Below are positions 1 through 9,161 of a DNA stretch of 64,000 nucleotides, in pieces. The stretch covers positions 372,001 through 436,000 of the forward strand of contig NZ_JAKZHW010000001.1 of the NCBI RefSeq assembly GCF_022568775.1, written 5' to 3'. The translations under genes and the position numbers were made by a program. Numbering within the stretch: the stretch's first letter is position 1; the number at the start of each line of letters is the position of its first letter. The notes under the pieces are model-generated. The model searched no databases. It saw only the letters and a list, made by a program, of their open reading frames with translations, and was not told the origin of the DNA. Source of the stretch: Sphingomonas telluris (lineage in GTDB: Bacteria > Pseudomonadota > Alphaproteobacteria > Sphingomonadales > Sphingomonadaceae).

Positions 1-340
1 CACACACGCACGACCAATAGTGCGAGTGCTTCAGTTCGAATCGTAGCGGGCTCGTCCGCGCCGGGGCTGCGGGTCCCATTTCCACAGGCGCTCATGCCAT
101 GACCCCATTGAGCCAGCCGCGGCCGGATTAGCTTAACCGGGTCATTGCCTGGCTCGAGCGCAGAACACCACGTTTCGCCTCTGCCCGGTAGAGACGCGAA
201 GAAGGCCCGCCAGCGCGAACTGACGGGCCCTCACCGAACTGCGCTCAAAGTGGGATCAAGCGCGCAACTGGAGTGCCGCTGGCGGGCATAACATTTGGTT
301 GCTCTTCGCTCCGCAACGGCTCGAATAATGGACGGCTGGA
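1..340. other. Gene-free left edge
   Basis: I see no convincing coding sequence here. The only clear structure is a hairpin at 204-229. The segment ends where similarity between the two IS110 copies begins, at the motif GCAATGCTGG (341), so it is host sequence flanking the first insertion element. Confidence 0.5.
204..229. terminator. Hairpin, possible terminator
   Basis: Arms at 204-213 and 220-229 pair over 10 positions with one G-T wobble around the loop CGCGAA. No T-run follows on either strand, so a terminator role is only a guess. The gene it would serve lies outside the window. Confidence 0.35.
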
Positions 341-1600
341 GCAATGCTGGCCTCAATTTTCATGACACCGTTGAACGGTAAGAAGCTAGACGAGGTCCAG
401 CATGCAAGCACCGCCCCTACGCAGCCTCGATTAGTTTTGGCTGATAATCTTGGCCGCTCTTCCAGATCGCGAGCATGACGACGGCAAGTTTCCGCGCAAG
501 GGCGACCCGGGCCCGACCTCGCCCTCGCCGCTGTTCGATCCGCGAAGCCCAGGCGTGCAGCTCGATGTCGGTCCGACTAGCCCGCATGAAGTGGACGCCC
601 GCCTGCACGAGAAGCGCGCGTGCCGCCTTATTCCCCCTTTTCGAGATCCGCCCCATTCGAGACGTGAGGCCGGATTGATGCAATCGAGGGGTCAGGCCGA
701 AATAGCAGCCCACTGCCGCATTGTTCTGAAACCGGTCCGGTTCTCCGATCGCACCGCGGAACGTAAGGGCGCAGATCGGACCGACGCCCGGAATCTGCAT
801 GAGGCGGCAGCAAAGCTCATCTTCGTGAGCGAGCCGGTGGAGATCTTTGTCGATCTCCTCCTGCCAGGCGCACAGAGCCTCGCACTGGTCAAGAAGCGAT
901 CGAAGTTGCTCAACGAGAGGGCTTGAGGCTTTGCCGAACAGTTCCCGGATCTGCTGCTCAACCTTCAAGCGCAAGTCCTTCCCTTTGCGTGAGTTTCGAA
1001 TGCGGCCGCCGAACTGTTCGATCTGGCGGCAGAGCATGTTGATGGTCCTGACCCGTGTCCGCACCAAATGCCGCCGGATCGAAAGTCGCGACGCCAAGGA
1101 TTGGCATTCGAGGCTCTTGAGATAGACCTTGGATACAATCCGCGTACCAAGTCTTCCGGCCTGAGCAATTCCGTTGGCATCGCCGGCGTCGGTCTTGTTC
1201 TGCCGAACTCTCAGAAACTTGCTGAGCTGCCGTGTTTCGTAGATGTCCACCGAATAGCCAAAATTCCGCAGCCCACGGGCCAGGGCAGTTCCGACCCCCG
1301 CCTCGAGACTGACCCTCGCAAAGCGAAGGCGCCTCAGTCCAGCCAGCTCCCGGTGCACGTCCGTCACCTTGGTCGGGCAGACCGCATCATGCACGACCTC
1401 GCCAGCGTCATTGATGACGCAAATGCTCGTGGTCTCGACGCCTACGTCCAGACCGGCCCACAGCCTCTTCGCCATTTGCATCTCCTTTCATCTTTAAGGA
1501 GACCTCGCTTCAGGAATGTGGGCAGGCTCGAAGGCCTGATGGAGCAATCGAAGTCGAGGCCCCAGCAAAGGATATCGTTCTCAGGCATTGGCTCGCAATA
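341..1600 (-). mobile_element. IS110-family element, copy A
   Basis: The approximate extent comes from comparison with copy B. The shared block begins at GCAATGCTGG (341), runs through the transposase, and continues into the upstream non-coding segment to at least 1562, where the two copies begin to diverge. The downstream flank holds an inverted pair, GCAATGCTGG at 341-350 and CCAGCATGC at about 399-407. IS110 elements usually lack long terminal inverted repeats and target duplications, so exact ends cannot be fixed from one sequence. Confidence 0.7.
417..1475 (-). CDS. IS110-family transposase (copy A)
   Basis: This is a DEDD-type recombinase that moves its element with the help of a bridge RNA in characterised relatives. 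The N-terminal RuvC-like domain opens with GLDVGVETTS and carries the NKTDAGDA acidic pair. The C-terminal transposase_20 region has QIPGVGP and the serine region SRMGRISKRGN. The length of 352 residues is normal. I chose the ATG at 1475 over 1481 because AGGAG lies 6 bases upstream of it and because copy B starts at the equivalent codon. The gene is intact and roughly four fifths identical by eye to copy B. Confidence 0.93.
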   Translation of the reverse strand: MAKRLWAGLDVGVETTSICVINDAGEVVHDAVCPTKVTDVHRELAGLRRLRFARVSLEAGVGTALARGLRNFGYSVDIYETRQLSKFLRVRQNKTDAGDANGIAQAGRLGTRIVSKVYLKSLECQSLASRLSIRRHLVRTRVRTINMLCRQIEQFGGRIRNSRKGKDLRLKVEQQIRELFGKASSPLVEQLRSLLDQCEALCAWQEEIDKDLHRLAHEDELCCRLMQIPGVGPICALTFRGAIGEPDRFQNNAAVGCYFGLTPRLHQSGLTSRMGRISKRGNKAARALLVQAGVHFMRASRTDIELHAWASRIEQRRGRGRARVALARKLAVVMLAIWKSGQDYQPKLIEAA

Positions 1601-1872
1601 AGCTTGAGGAGGTGCGCCTTCCCCGCGAAAGCCTAGACCAAGCACAGGTGGAGTCGCCGTGATGCTTGGCGAACGAGCTTTTCGCCTTCTAGGAGCCCCT
1701 TGGATTACTTGCAGCCGGCCCGTTCTTTCGATTAGCCCATTACTGAGATCACCCGGCGCGTTTACCGCCTGCTGAGGCCATCGACGAAGGCGCCGATGAT
1801 GGCCACTCGGGCATCCCGGCCGCGCGCCCGGCAGCTGCTGCGGTCGAGCCAAGCGGAACGCCAGCTCCATGA
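1476..1872. other. Upstream flank of IS copy A and spacer between the IS copies
   Basis: Bases 1476-1562 match the equivalent flank of copy B closely, including the AAAGGAG ribosome site. After the shared GAAGTCGAGGCCC (1550-1562) the two flanks diverge in patches. In the IS110 group this upstream segment encodes the bridge RNA, so it is the place to look for one. Bases from about 1640 to 1872 show no gene I can support. Confidence 0.5.
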
Positions 1873-3125
1873 GCAATGCTGGCCTCATACTTTCCTGACA
1901 CCGTTTGACCGGTAAGAAACCCGACGAGGTCCAGCATTGCCCGTGCCCCCCTAGGCGGCTTCGAGGAGCGTTGGCCGATAATCTTGGCCGCTCTTCCAGA
2001 TCGCGAGCATGACGACCGCAAGTTTTCGTGCAAGAGCGATCCGCGCCCGACCTCGTCCCCGCCGCTGTTCGATGCGCGAAGCCCAGGCGTGCAGCTCGAT
2101 GTCCGTCCGACTTGCCCGCATGAAGCGGATGCTCGCTTGAACCAGAAGCGAGCGTGCCGCCTTATTGCCCATTTTCGAGATCCGGCCCATTCGAGACGTC
2201 AGTCCCGATTGATGCAATCGAGGGGTCAGGCCGAGATAGCAGCCCACCGCCGCGTTGTTCTGAAATCGATCCGGTTCGCCCACCGCGGCGAAAAAGGTGA
2301 GGGCGCAAATCGGACCGACACCGGGAATCTGCATCAGACGGCAACAATGCTCATTCCCGTGAGCGAGCCGGTAGAGATCCCGGTCGATCTCCTCCTGCCA
2401 TGCCGAAAGCGTCTCGCATTGGCTAAGTAGTGGTCGAAACCGCTCGACGACGGGATTTGCGGCTTTGCCGAACAGTTCCTTCAATTGCTGCTCGACCTTT
2501 ACCCTGAGGTCTTTACCCTTGCCGGGACCTTGGACCCTCCCACCGAACTGTTCGAGTTGCCGGCAAAGCAGGCTGGCAGCCTTCACCCGAGTTTTAATCA
2601 AATGCCGCCGGATAGTAAGCCGCGAAGCCAGAACTTGGCATTCGAGGCTCTTGAGATGAACCTTCGATACGATGGTTGTGCCCAGTCTTCCGGCCTGGGC
2701 AATCCCGTTGGCGTCGCCAGCATCTGTCTTGTTTCGCCGAACCCTCAGGAACTTGCTCAGCTGCCGCGTTTCATAAATGTCCACCGAATAGCCGAGATTT
2801 CGCAGCCCGCGGGCCAGGGCGGTTCCGACCCCCGCCTCGATACTGACCCTCGCGAAGCGAAGGCGCCTTAGGACGGCCAGCTCCCGGTGCACCTCTCTCA
2901 GCTTGGTCTGGCACATCGCTTCATGCACGACGTCGCCAGCTTCATTGACGATGCATATGCTCGTGGTCTCGACTCCTACGTCGAGGCCAGCCCAGAGCCT
3001 CTTCGCCATTTGCGTCTCCTTTCATCTTTAAGGAGACCTCGCTTCAGTAATTTGAGCAGGCTCGATGGCCCGTCAGTGCCCTCGAAGTCGAGGCCCGCTC
3101 GGTAGATATTCCTCCCGAGCACCCG
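1873..3125 (-). mobile_element. IS110-family element, copy B
   Basis: This is the second element, in the same orientation as copy A. Its downstream flank has a perfect 10-base inverted pair, GCAATGCTGG at 1873-1882 and CCAGCATTGC at 1933-1942. The upstream flank is shared with copy A to GAAGTCGAGGCCC (3084-3096) and then drifts. The copies differ at many positions, so this is not a recent duplication of one element. Confidence 0.7.
1951..3009 (-). CDS. IS110-family transposase (copy B)
   Basis: A DEDD recombinase of 352 residues with the same architecture as copy A: GLDVGVETTS at the start, NKTDAGDA near residue 100, QIPGVGP near 240 and SRMGRISKMGN in the C-terminal half. A clear AGGAG lies upstream of the ATG at 3009. 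It is apparently intact. The best-conserved blocks between the copies are the catalytic motifs and the C-terminus. Differences concentrate in the middle (residues 130-210), as expected for divergent family members rather than sequencing error. Confidence 0.93.
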   Translation of the reverse strand: MAKRLWAGLDVGVETTSICIVNEAGDVVHEAMCQTKLREVHRELAVLRRLRFARVSIEAGVGTALARGLRNLGYSVDIYETRQLSKFLRVRRNKTDAGDANGIAQAGRLGTTIVSKVHLKSLECQVLASRLTIRRHLIKTRVKAASLLCRQLEQFGGRVQGPGKGKDLRVKVEQQLKELFGKAANPVVERFRPLLSQCETLSAWQEEIDRDLYRLAHGNEHCCRLMQIPGVGPICALTFFAAVGEPDRFQNNAAVGCYLGLTPRLHQSGLTSRMGRISKMGNKAARSLLVQASIRFMRASRTDIELHAWASRIEQRRGRGRARIALARKLAVVMLAIWKSGQDYRPTLLEAA

Positions 3126-3383
3126 CCTGCAAACAGGCTGACGGGCGAGGGGCTCGCGCATCGCGGCAGCAAGCGGGGGCAATTGAGATAAAGCGCAGCC
3201 AGGCGGATAATGGACGAGGCATCCGCGTGCCAACTGAATTGTGGAGAGCAGACATGGCGCCAGCGCTGAAGCCTCTGCTCGGGCGATATTTGCGTTTCCG
3301 TGAGCGGCTATTCGCCCGCCTTCGGGCCGCGTATCGTCCTATAAAAGAAGTCTGAGGGGCCGGGTGTGGGGATCGGAGTAGAA
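3126..3383. other. Spacer before rfbB, possible gene remnant
   Basis: This short non-coding stretch lies between IS copy B and rfbB. A forward open frame ends at 3355, and its last 30 or so codons (from about 3254) encode a basic helix-like tail with LRFRERLFARLRAAY. That could be the 3' remnant of a gene cut by the IS element, but nothing identifies it. A good ribosome site, GGAG, precedes the rfbB ATG. Confidence 0.3.
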
Positions 3384-4442
3384 ATGCGAGATCTCGAGCC
3401 TCGCCGGGTCCTGGTCACCGGCGGGGCCGGTTTCATTGGATCTGCGTTTTGCCGGCGGTTCGTTTCAAGTAGTCAGAGCCGTGTCGTTGTCGCTGACAAG
3501 CTCACCTATGCAGGCAATCTACTTTCGCTTGCCTCCATCAGCAGTCATCCAAGATACCGTTTCGAACGCATGGATATCGCCGAGGCCGACGCCATCGCCG
3601 TCATTCTCCGGGAAGAGGCAATCGATGCCGTTGTCCATTTGGCAGCCGAAACCCATGTCGATCGGTCCATTGCTGCGCCGGCAGAGTTTATCGAGACCAA
3701 TATCGTCGGTACGTTTCGGCTTCTCCAGGCGGTCCTCGCATATTGGCGCGAGCTCGGACAAACGGCCAGAGACGCCTTTCGCTTCCATTATGTCTCGACC
3801 GACGAGGTCTTCGGAGAAGCTGGACGCGATGAAAAACAGGTGAGCGGAAACTATTTTCCGTCCTCACCTTACTCGGCTTCAAAGGCGGCGGGCGAGCATC
3901 TCGTCAGAGCGTGGCACCGGACCTACGGTCTGCCGATTATCGTCTCTCACGCGTCCAATAATTACGGACCGTATCAGTATCCCGACAAGCTGATTCCCCT
4001 GACCATTACAAATGCGCTGCAGGGTCGCTCCATCCCGGTTTATGGCGACGGCCGCAATGAGCGAAGCTGGCTGCATGTCGATGATCATGCGCGCGGTCTT
4101 CAACTCGCGCTGGCCCGAGGCCGCAATGGTGGAACCTATCACTTTGGCGCCGCCATGGCGCAGGCCAATATCGTCGTTGTCCGTGCGATCTGCGCAGTGC
4201 TGGACCGGATGAACCCCCGCGGTAACGGTAGATCCTACGAGGACCTCATCACGTTCGTGCCGGATAGGCCCGGACATGATCTGCGATACCGCCTGGATCC
4301 GAGAAGGTCGGAGGAAGAGCTCGGCTGGTCTCCCGCGGTCCCGTTCGCCGAAGGCCTGGAGGAAACCATTTTCTGGTTCCTCGAGAACAAATCTTGGTGG
4401 CTTCCGCTCCGTGCCGATACGCGAACCTGCCCTATTTGCTAG
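3384..4442 (+). CDS. rfbB: dTDP-glucose 4,6-dehydratase
   Basis: This enzyme converts dTDP-glucose to dTDP-4-keto-6-deoxyglucose, the second step of dTDP-rhamnose and other deoxysugar synthesis. It is a short-chain dehydrogenase fold with the NAD motif GGAGFIGSAF near the N-terminus, the STDEVFGE active-site block and the catalytic YSASK. I chose the ATG at 3384 because GGAG sits 5 bases upstream; an in-frame GTG at 3366 is less likely. The last residues (TRTCPIC) do not resemble the usual RfbB tail, so the 3' end may have been altered. The expected partners rfbA, rfbC and rfbD are not next to it, and two IS elements lie immediately upstream, which suggests a broken polysaccharide locus. Confidence 0.9.
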   Translation: MRDLEPRRVLVTGGAGFIGSAFCRRFVSSSQSRVVVADKLTYAGNLLSLASISSHPRYRFERMDIAEADAIAVILREEAIDAVVHLAAETHVDRSIAAPAEFIETNIVGTFRLLQAVLAYWRELGQTARDAFRFHYVSTDEVFGEAGRDEKQVSGNYFPSSPYSASKAAGEHLVRAWHRTYGLPIIVSHASNNYGPYQYPDKLIPLTITNALQGRSIPVYGDGRNERSWLHVDDHARGLQLALARGRNGGTYHFGAAMAQANIVVVRAICAVLDRMNPRGNGRSYEDLITFVPDRPGHDLRYRLDPRRSEEELGWSPAVPFAEGLEETIFWFLENKSWWLPLRADTRTCPIC

Positions 4443-5134
4443 AATCGCCTGCGGTCGGAATGTCCAGGTGATTTCAGCCTATATTCGGCGGGCGAGTCCG
4501 ACGGCAGCTCGACGGACCATGATGCGCCCGGATACAGTCGCTTGCCGGGCAATTCAGCGCATTTCCTTTCATCGGCGCTGCATTGTCGCCCCTCGACGAC
4601 TTCGACGCTTACGTTGCCCGTATTCGAGAAGGTCAGCGTTCGCCCGTTCCTTTGCGCACTGAGGTTGGGGAGCGGCTGGGCGGGACGGACAAGGACGAGC
4701 ACGTCGTAACCGACGAGCAGCTTAAGACCGGAGTCTTCGGACTGGATGGCCCCGACCACCGGCTTGATCGTGACCCGGTACACCCGCTCCCGATCCGTAT
4801 CGCCGGCGACAGTTGCGATACGCACGAGTTTGCGTTGCCCCGGCTCCAGGATCATGCGCGACGGGCCGACCAGCAGGCCGAGTTTCGCGGGATCTGCATC
4901 CTGGTGGGTCCGCTGCGTCGGCGAGCCCGCATCGAGGATCTCACGAGGCTCGACCGCGACGAAGGCGCGGTCCGGGGCGTTGTTCCAGACCTCGATGTCC
5001 TCGCGGGCATGCTTGCTCGGCTGAAGCTCAACGACGAGTTCGCTAAGCACCAGGTCGGCACGCGCTGGGCCAGCATCTGCGAAGGCGATGAGGCAGGCGA
5101 AGATCAGTTTTCCGGAATAACCGATGGTTTTCAC
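4439..5134 (-). CDS. PapD-like periplasmic pilus chaperone
   Basis: A predicted fimbrial chaperone of 231 residues. It has an N-terminal signal peptide ending near ARA-D, then a PapD-type immunoglobulin domain with a beta-rich pattern (LVLSELVVEL) and a G1-strand-like region around RVYRVTIKPV. Such chaperones hold pilin subunits in the periplasm and deliver them to the usher. It is the last gene of the reverse-strand operon and overlaps the usher stop by 4 bases (ATGA type), so the two are probably translationally coupled. Its 3' end overlaps rfbB by 4 bases tail to tail. Confidence 0.82.
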   Translation of the reverse strand: MKTIGYSGKLIFACLIAFADAGPARADLVLSELVVELQPSKHAREDIEVWNNAPDRAFVAVEPREILDAGSPTQRTHQDADPAKLGLLVGPSRMILEPGQRKLVRIATVAGDTDRERVYRVTIKPVVGAIQSEDSGLKLLVGYDVLVLVRPAQPLPNLSAQRNGRTLTFSNTGNVSVEVVEGRQCSADERKCAELPGKRLYPGASWSVELPSDSPAEYRLKSPGHSDRRRF

Positions 5135-7593
5135 TTGCAGATGACCCTTCCGATCGACGCGAAGTCATTCTGGACCGCGATCTTCTCGAGACCGATGTGA
5201 CACGTTGCCTCGTCGGCCTTGCCGATTGTTATTTCGTCACCCTGGCGAATGTCGATCTGGAAATAGCCATTGTCGTCGGTTTCGGAGACCGACCTTGCGG
5301 TCTGGACGAGCGCATTGGAAATCGGGATTCCGTCCAGGGAAACAGCCTGAGCAAACAAGGCGAAAGTGGTATCGGCGCGCCAGCGCAGCGATTTTACATT
5401 CCCCGGATAAAGCGTCACATCTCTGGACGCCGTGTCGAAGCTGACTGCCGGTGCATCCACCGGCGCCAGGTGCACCTTGTACGTCCGGTAGCCTGGAACG
5501 AAAATCGAGAAGCGCTCGCCAAGCCTGACGCGGCCGCGAGCGACGTCGTCGACCATCACGTTGAACTGGGCGTCCGAAGCATCGCCGTCCAGCGAAACGA
5601 CGATCGTGCTCGGTTCTGGGTTGCGGGCACCCCACGCCGCCGCGGACCCTGCGCCTAGAGCAAAGCCTGACTGGAAGGAGAGATCGTACTGACTCCCACC
5701 CTGGCCCTCGAGGCTATGGAGCACATTGGCCCGCAAGTTCCCGAGGCGGCTGTAGACCGTTCCGCCACCGCGGAGAGCCGACGTGTCGATGTTGCGATCA
5801 AGGCCACCTTCGTAACTGATCAAAGTTTCGCCGGGCGTCTGGTGGGAATATTGGGCCGTGAACGTGCTGACGGCTCTGGCGCGAGATGGCTGAAGTCCGT
5901 CCCGAGCGTTCTGAAAGCTGCCTCCAACCGTACCCAGCGTGGTCAATGCGCCCGACGCGAAGGAGATTCTGGCGCCGACAAAGGCTGCGCTCGTCGTTCG
6001 GGTTTTTTGCGCCGAGGCCTCAAGGACGATCTGCAATTGATTGCGCGAGATGATTGGCCAATTGACGGTCGGACCGATGCTGTAATCCGCCGGCAGGTCT
6101 CGGTCCTTGCGGTACGAGCCAACCATGGTGAGGTACCCGTCTCCGAAGCGTAGCCCGACACTTCCCGTGGCCTGCGTGTAGGACCCGCTGGCGAGCTGCA
6201 CGCCGGTCGGGGCCGATCCATCGAACGTATCAAGCTGCTGCGACAGCGGGATCAGCGGCTTTCCATCGGCCGACCAGATGCGGCGAACGTCGAAGCTGAT
6301 GTTGAGCGCTCCGAGCCCCATGGCCGACGCCTGCAGCAGAGCGCCTTTGTCGCCGGCGGTGGACAGGAGACCTGCGGCCCGAACCCGCGCCGGCCCCTTG
6401 AGGAACCAGCCGCCGACCTGCACCATCGCCTTGCTCTGCGTCCCGAACACGGCCGCGTCGAGGGCGAGGTGATCGGTCAGTCGCCAGCCGCTCGAAGCCT
6501 GATAGTAGAAAGTGTTGGATGCGCTGATCGGGTGGCTGGGATCCGTATTGGCAAGGACACCGGCGTAGGCGTGGAAAGTGCGGCGGCCAACCGGGGGAAG
6601 GGCATCGCTTCGGACGAAGAACCGCCGTTCCTCGCGGACGCTTCCGTTCGCTTGCTGGATCCGAAGGACGACGTTGTAGGAGCCGTTGGAGAGGCCCGAC
6701 GTATCGATTTCGTTGTTGCCCGCAGGATAGGATTGCGTGCCCACGAGGCGGCCATCCACGAGAAGCTCGACGCGTGCCGGTTGGGCCAGGAACAAGACGA
6801 GTGGTGTCTCGTGGAGCGCTTCCTGATCGATGGACGTATCGAACTGCGTTCCAAGGCCAGCGCCGAGGATTCGCCGCTGTCCGATGAATTCGCTTCCCGG
6901 ACTCCAAAACAGGCCAGCGGAGTAACGCAGGTCCCTGTGGTCGAATTCGCCGACGAGGTCGTCGACGACCAGGCCGAACTTCGATGCAATGGACGTGTTC
7001 GCCCTGATACGCGCACTGCCGAGGCCAATGATCGTGCGATTCTGAAGATTGTACTGGCTATGCCGCCCGACGGTGCCCGAGACGTTGAGCCCGAGCGCGT
7101 TGGTCAAGGATGGGGATGAATCCGGGGCAGGGAGGTAACCCTCGTCATTCCTTTGGATTACCCCAAGAAAGCGCGGATTGACGAAGACGGAGACGCGGAA
7201 ATGATCTTCGTCATAAATGATACCGACGACATCGGGCTCGAGGATTCCGCAGAGCGCGGAGTTGGACCGCGAGCAGGCGAGCGCTGCATTGGTTGGAAGC
7301 TCGGCAGAGAGGCCTGACTCGAGGAGCGTCGTCTCTGTCGCACGAGGGAGCATCCGGACGACGTCGGCTGGGTTCTGGAAGCGAAGCGTTCCGGGCCTGG
7401 TGACCGCGAGAGTCTCGCCGACCTTCTTCTCGCCAAAGTAAACGTCGACCAGTGTCGTGCGGGCAGAGGAGAGTTCATCGAACCCGGCCGGAACCCCCGT
7501 TGCCGAGAGGGCCGCGTTGGTCATTTCCGCGCACGCGGGCGAACTTATGGTTAACGCCGCAAGGCAAAAAAAGGGGCGAGAGATGATGCGCAT
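5131..7593 (-). CDS. Outer-membrane fimbrial usher
   Basis: An 820-residue outer-membrane protein with an N-terminal signal peptide (cleavage near ACA-E), a long beta-barrel-like middle and a C-terminal segment. The C-terminal segment has the VTLYPGNV and DDNGYFQ pattern that I associate with CS1/TcfC-type (alternate, alpha-clade) ushers. Ushers form the secretion pore and assembly platform for chaperone-usher pili. It lies between the subunit genes and the chaperone, all on the same strand with gaps of only a few bases. Clade assignment is from memory of motifs and less certain than the usher call. Confidence 0.82.
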   Translation of the reverse strand: MRIISRPFFCLAALTISSPACAEMTNAALSATGVPAGFDELSSARTTLVDVYFGEKKVGETLAVTRPGTLRFQNPADVVRMLPRATETTLLESGLSAELPTNAALACSRSNSALCGILEPDVVGIIYDEDHFRVSVFVNPRFLGVIQRNDEGYLPAPDSSPSLTNALGLNVSGTVGRHSQYNLQNRTIIGLGSARIRANTSIASKFGLVVDDLVGEFDHRDLRYSAGLFWSPGSEFIGQRRILGAGLGTQFDTSIDQEALHETPLVLFLAQPARVELLVDGRLVGTQSYPAGNNEIDTSGLSNGSYNVVLRIQQANGSVREERRFFVRSDALPPVGRRTFHAYAGVLANTDPSHPISASNTFYYQASSGWRLTDHLALDAAVFGTQSKAMVQVGGWFLKGPARVRAAGLLSTAGDKGALLQASAMGLGALNISFDVRRIWSADGKPLIPLSQQLDTFDGSAPTGVQLASGSYTQATGSVGLRFGDGYLTMVGSYRKDRDLPADYSIGPTVNWPIISRNQLQIVLEASAQKTRTTSAAFVGARISFASGALTTLGTVGGSFQNARDGLQPSRARAVSTFTAQYSHQTPGETLISYEGGLDRNIDTSALRGGGTVYSRLGNLRANVLHSLEGQGGSQYDLSFQSGFALGAGSAAAWGARNPEPSTIVVSLDGDASDAQFNVMVDDVARGRVRLGERFSIFVPGYRTYKVHLAPVDAPAVSFDTASRDVTLYPGNVKSLRWRADTTFALFAQAVSLDGIPISNALVQTARSVSETDDNGYFQIDIRQGDEITIGKADEATCHIGLEKIAVQNDFASIGRVICK

Positions 7594-7600
7594 GACGCGG

Positions 7601-8077
7601 TCACTCAGCCCCGACGACGAGCGTCAGGGTCCCGCTATAGGTGCCCGCGGTTGCGCTCGACAGGGCTCCCGAGCGCAAAAAGATGATGAGGCTCGCGCTT
7701 GTCGACGGACCGCTGTTGCACGTCTGCTGGGCTGCCGTGCTGGTTTGTGCGGTCAGCGGGAGGTTCGGAGAGAGCTGCGCCCCCGACATTTGCCCGCTCG
7801 AGCTGCTCCACTGCACTTCATAGGCAAGGGAATTCGAGCCGGACGATAATTCGAACGCACCTCCGGGACCGGTCCCGGTTGCCGTCACATTGTAACCGTT
7901 CGTATTCGTGTCGGCGAACAGACAGACGCTTTGGCTCTGGCTCGTGTCTGAATTGAGGTTGGCGATCGCTCCGAACGCGACATCGCTGAGGCTCGTGACA
8001 CGAACCTTGTTGCTCGCCGCGTGCGCAGGCGAAGCCGCCAGCAGGATTGCCGACGTGCCGGCGAGGACGAGCCTCAT
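7601..8077 (-). CDS. SCPU-like secreted pilus subunit 1
   Basis: A small secreted beta protein of the spore-coat-U/fimbrial-subunit type. From the ATG at 8077 it has a clean signal peptide (LLAASPAHA). Hallmarks are SVCLFADTNTNGYNVTATG, a second cysteine near TCNSGP, and a C-terminal strand ending GTLTLVVGAE. An in-frame GTG at 8194 would add 39 residues before the signal peptide and is less likely. It resembles the neighbouring subunit throughout, so the two are paralogues. It lies 7 bases upstream of the usher and is probably the structural or a minor pilin. Confidence 0.75.
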   Translation of the reverse strand: MRLVLAGTSAILLAASPAHAASNKVRVTSLSDVAFGAIANLNSDTSQSQSVCLFADTNTNGYNVTATGTGPGGAFELSSGSNSLAYEVQWSSSSGQMSGAQLSPNLPLTAQTSTAAQQTCNSGPSTSASLIIFLRSGALSSATAGTYSGTLTLVVGAE

Positions 8078-8203
8078 GCCTGCCGCGAATTGCCACAAGG
8101 GTGATGCGGAGGGTCGGGGGGCGGTGCCCCACGACTTTCCCCGTCCGCTCTCCCTTATCGCAAAGGCGGTGGCAGCATGTGCGTCAGCCGCCACGTTTTC
8201 TCG

Positions 8204-8752
8204 TTATTCCGGTGCGACGACCAGGGTCAGCGTGCCCGTGTAGGTTGTCGCAGCCTGCATCGTCTGCAGGTTTGCGGAACTGATCTTCACGATGAGGCTT
8301 GCACTCGTGGCCGGGCCGCTAGCGCAATTCATGTTGGTCGCCGTCGAGGTCAGACCCGTCAGAGCCGTTCCGGCCGTCAATGCGGAGCCCGACGACTGCC
8401 CGGAGCTTCCGGCCCACTCCACGCTGTACGGCACCGTCAGGGCGCCGTTCGCCAGGGTGAAGGCATTTGCGGTGCCGCTCCCAGTCGCCGTTACGTTGTA
8501 GCCCTTGGTGCTGGTATTGCTCCAGACGCAGACACTTTGCGCGTTGGAAGCGTTGACCGACGGATCCTGGTTCGTGAACGAAACGTCGGCGAGCTTTGAG
8601 ATCTGTACCCGATTGGGGATCGAAGCCCCGATCGAGATGGAGCCCGTCGACGTCGCGCCGAGCGTTCCTTGAGTGGCTGCAAAAGCAGTACCTGGCATCA
8701 GCATTGCAACGACGCATGTCGTGCACAGCCGACGAAACCGAGCATTCGTCAT
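8204..8752 (-). CDS. SCPU-like secreted pilus subunit 2
   Basis: A 182-residue secreted protein with a signal peptide (cleavage near AFA-A). It shares SVCVWSNTSTKGYNVTATG, the paired cysteines and the C-terminal GTLTLVVAPE with subunit 1. The likely start is the ATG at 8752; an ATG-like start 15 bases upstream is also open. Proteins of this type are polymerised by chaperone-usher systems, each subunit's fold being completed by a neighbour's N-terminal strand. Its position as the second gene of the operon suggests the major pilin, but the sequence does not say which copy is major. Confidence 0.75.
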   Translation of the reverse strand: MTNARFRRLCTTCVVAMLMPGTAFAATQGTLGATSTGSISIGASIPNRVQISKLADVSFTNQDPSVNASNAQSVCVWSNTSTKGYNVTATGSGTANAFTLANGALTVPYSVEWAGSSGQSSGSALTAGTALTGLTSTATNMNCASGPATSASLIVKISSANLQTMQAATTYTGTLTLVVAPE

Positions 8753-8873
8753 TTTCTGGTCCCCCACGCGGGCTGATTAATTTTTGGTCCGCTTTGGAGT
8801 TAACAGGTCGCGCGTAAACAAGACGTTAAGCACAGGCGTTTTTTGCGGAGGATGGCGCTTGTTGAGAAAGCGC

Positions 8874-9161
8874 CTAGTCGGGAACGACCAGTACGAGCGG
8901 CCCGTTCGAAGGCGTGCCCTGCATCGGCGCGACCCGGACGAGCGTGTAGCGCAAACTCCTGTCCGTCGCGCGCAGGGTGGGGGTCCCGGCGGCGCCCGTC
9001 CGTTCCGGCGCCAGCTCCTTTGTGAATACGGGAGCGACACTGACGCTAATCCGCACCGAGGCCCGGGATTGTGCGCCCGGTGCTGCATCGGCAGGTTGAG
9101 CGCGTGCGGTGCCGACCGCGGGTAAGCAGCAGACTGCAAACAGGAGAGCCAACGGTCTCAT
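8874..9161 (-). CDS. Small secreted protein of the pilus operon
   Basis: A 95-residue protein with a signal peptide (cleavage near ARA-Q) and a C-terminus ending GPLVLVVPD. That echoes the terminal strand of the two SCPU-like subunits. It lacks their cysteine motif and is much shorter. It is the first gene of the reverse-strand pilus operon, 121 bases ahead of subunit 2. It may be a minor subunit or initiator; no family is recognised with confidence. Confidence 0.6.
   Translation of the reverse strand: MRPLALLFAVCCLPAVGTARAQPADAAPGAQSRASVRISVSVAPVFTKELAPERTGAAGTPTLRATDRSLRYTLVRVAPMQGTPSNGPLVLVVPD

Noticed and set aside
1442..2033. Reverse open frames between the two IS copies
   Set aside because: No ribosome site or recognisable protein; they cross the IS flank that is better explained as non-coding.
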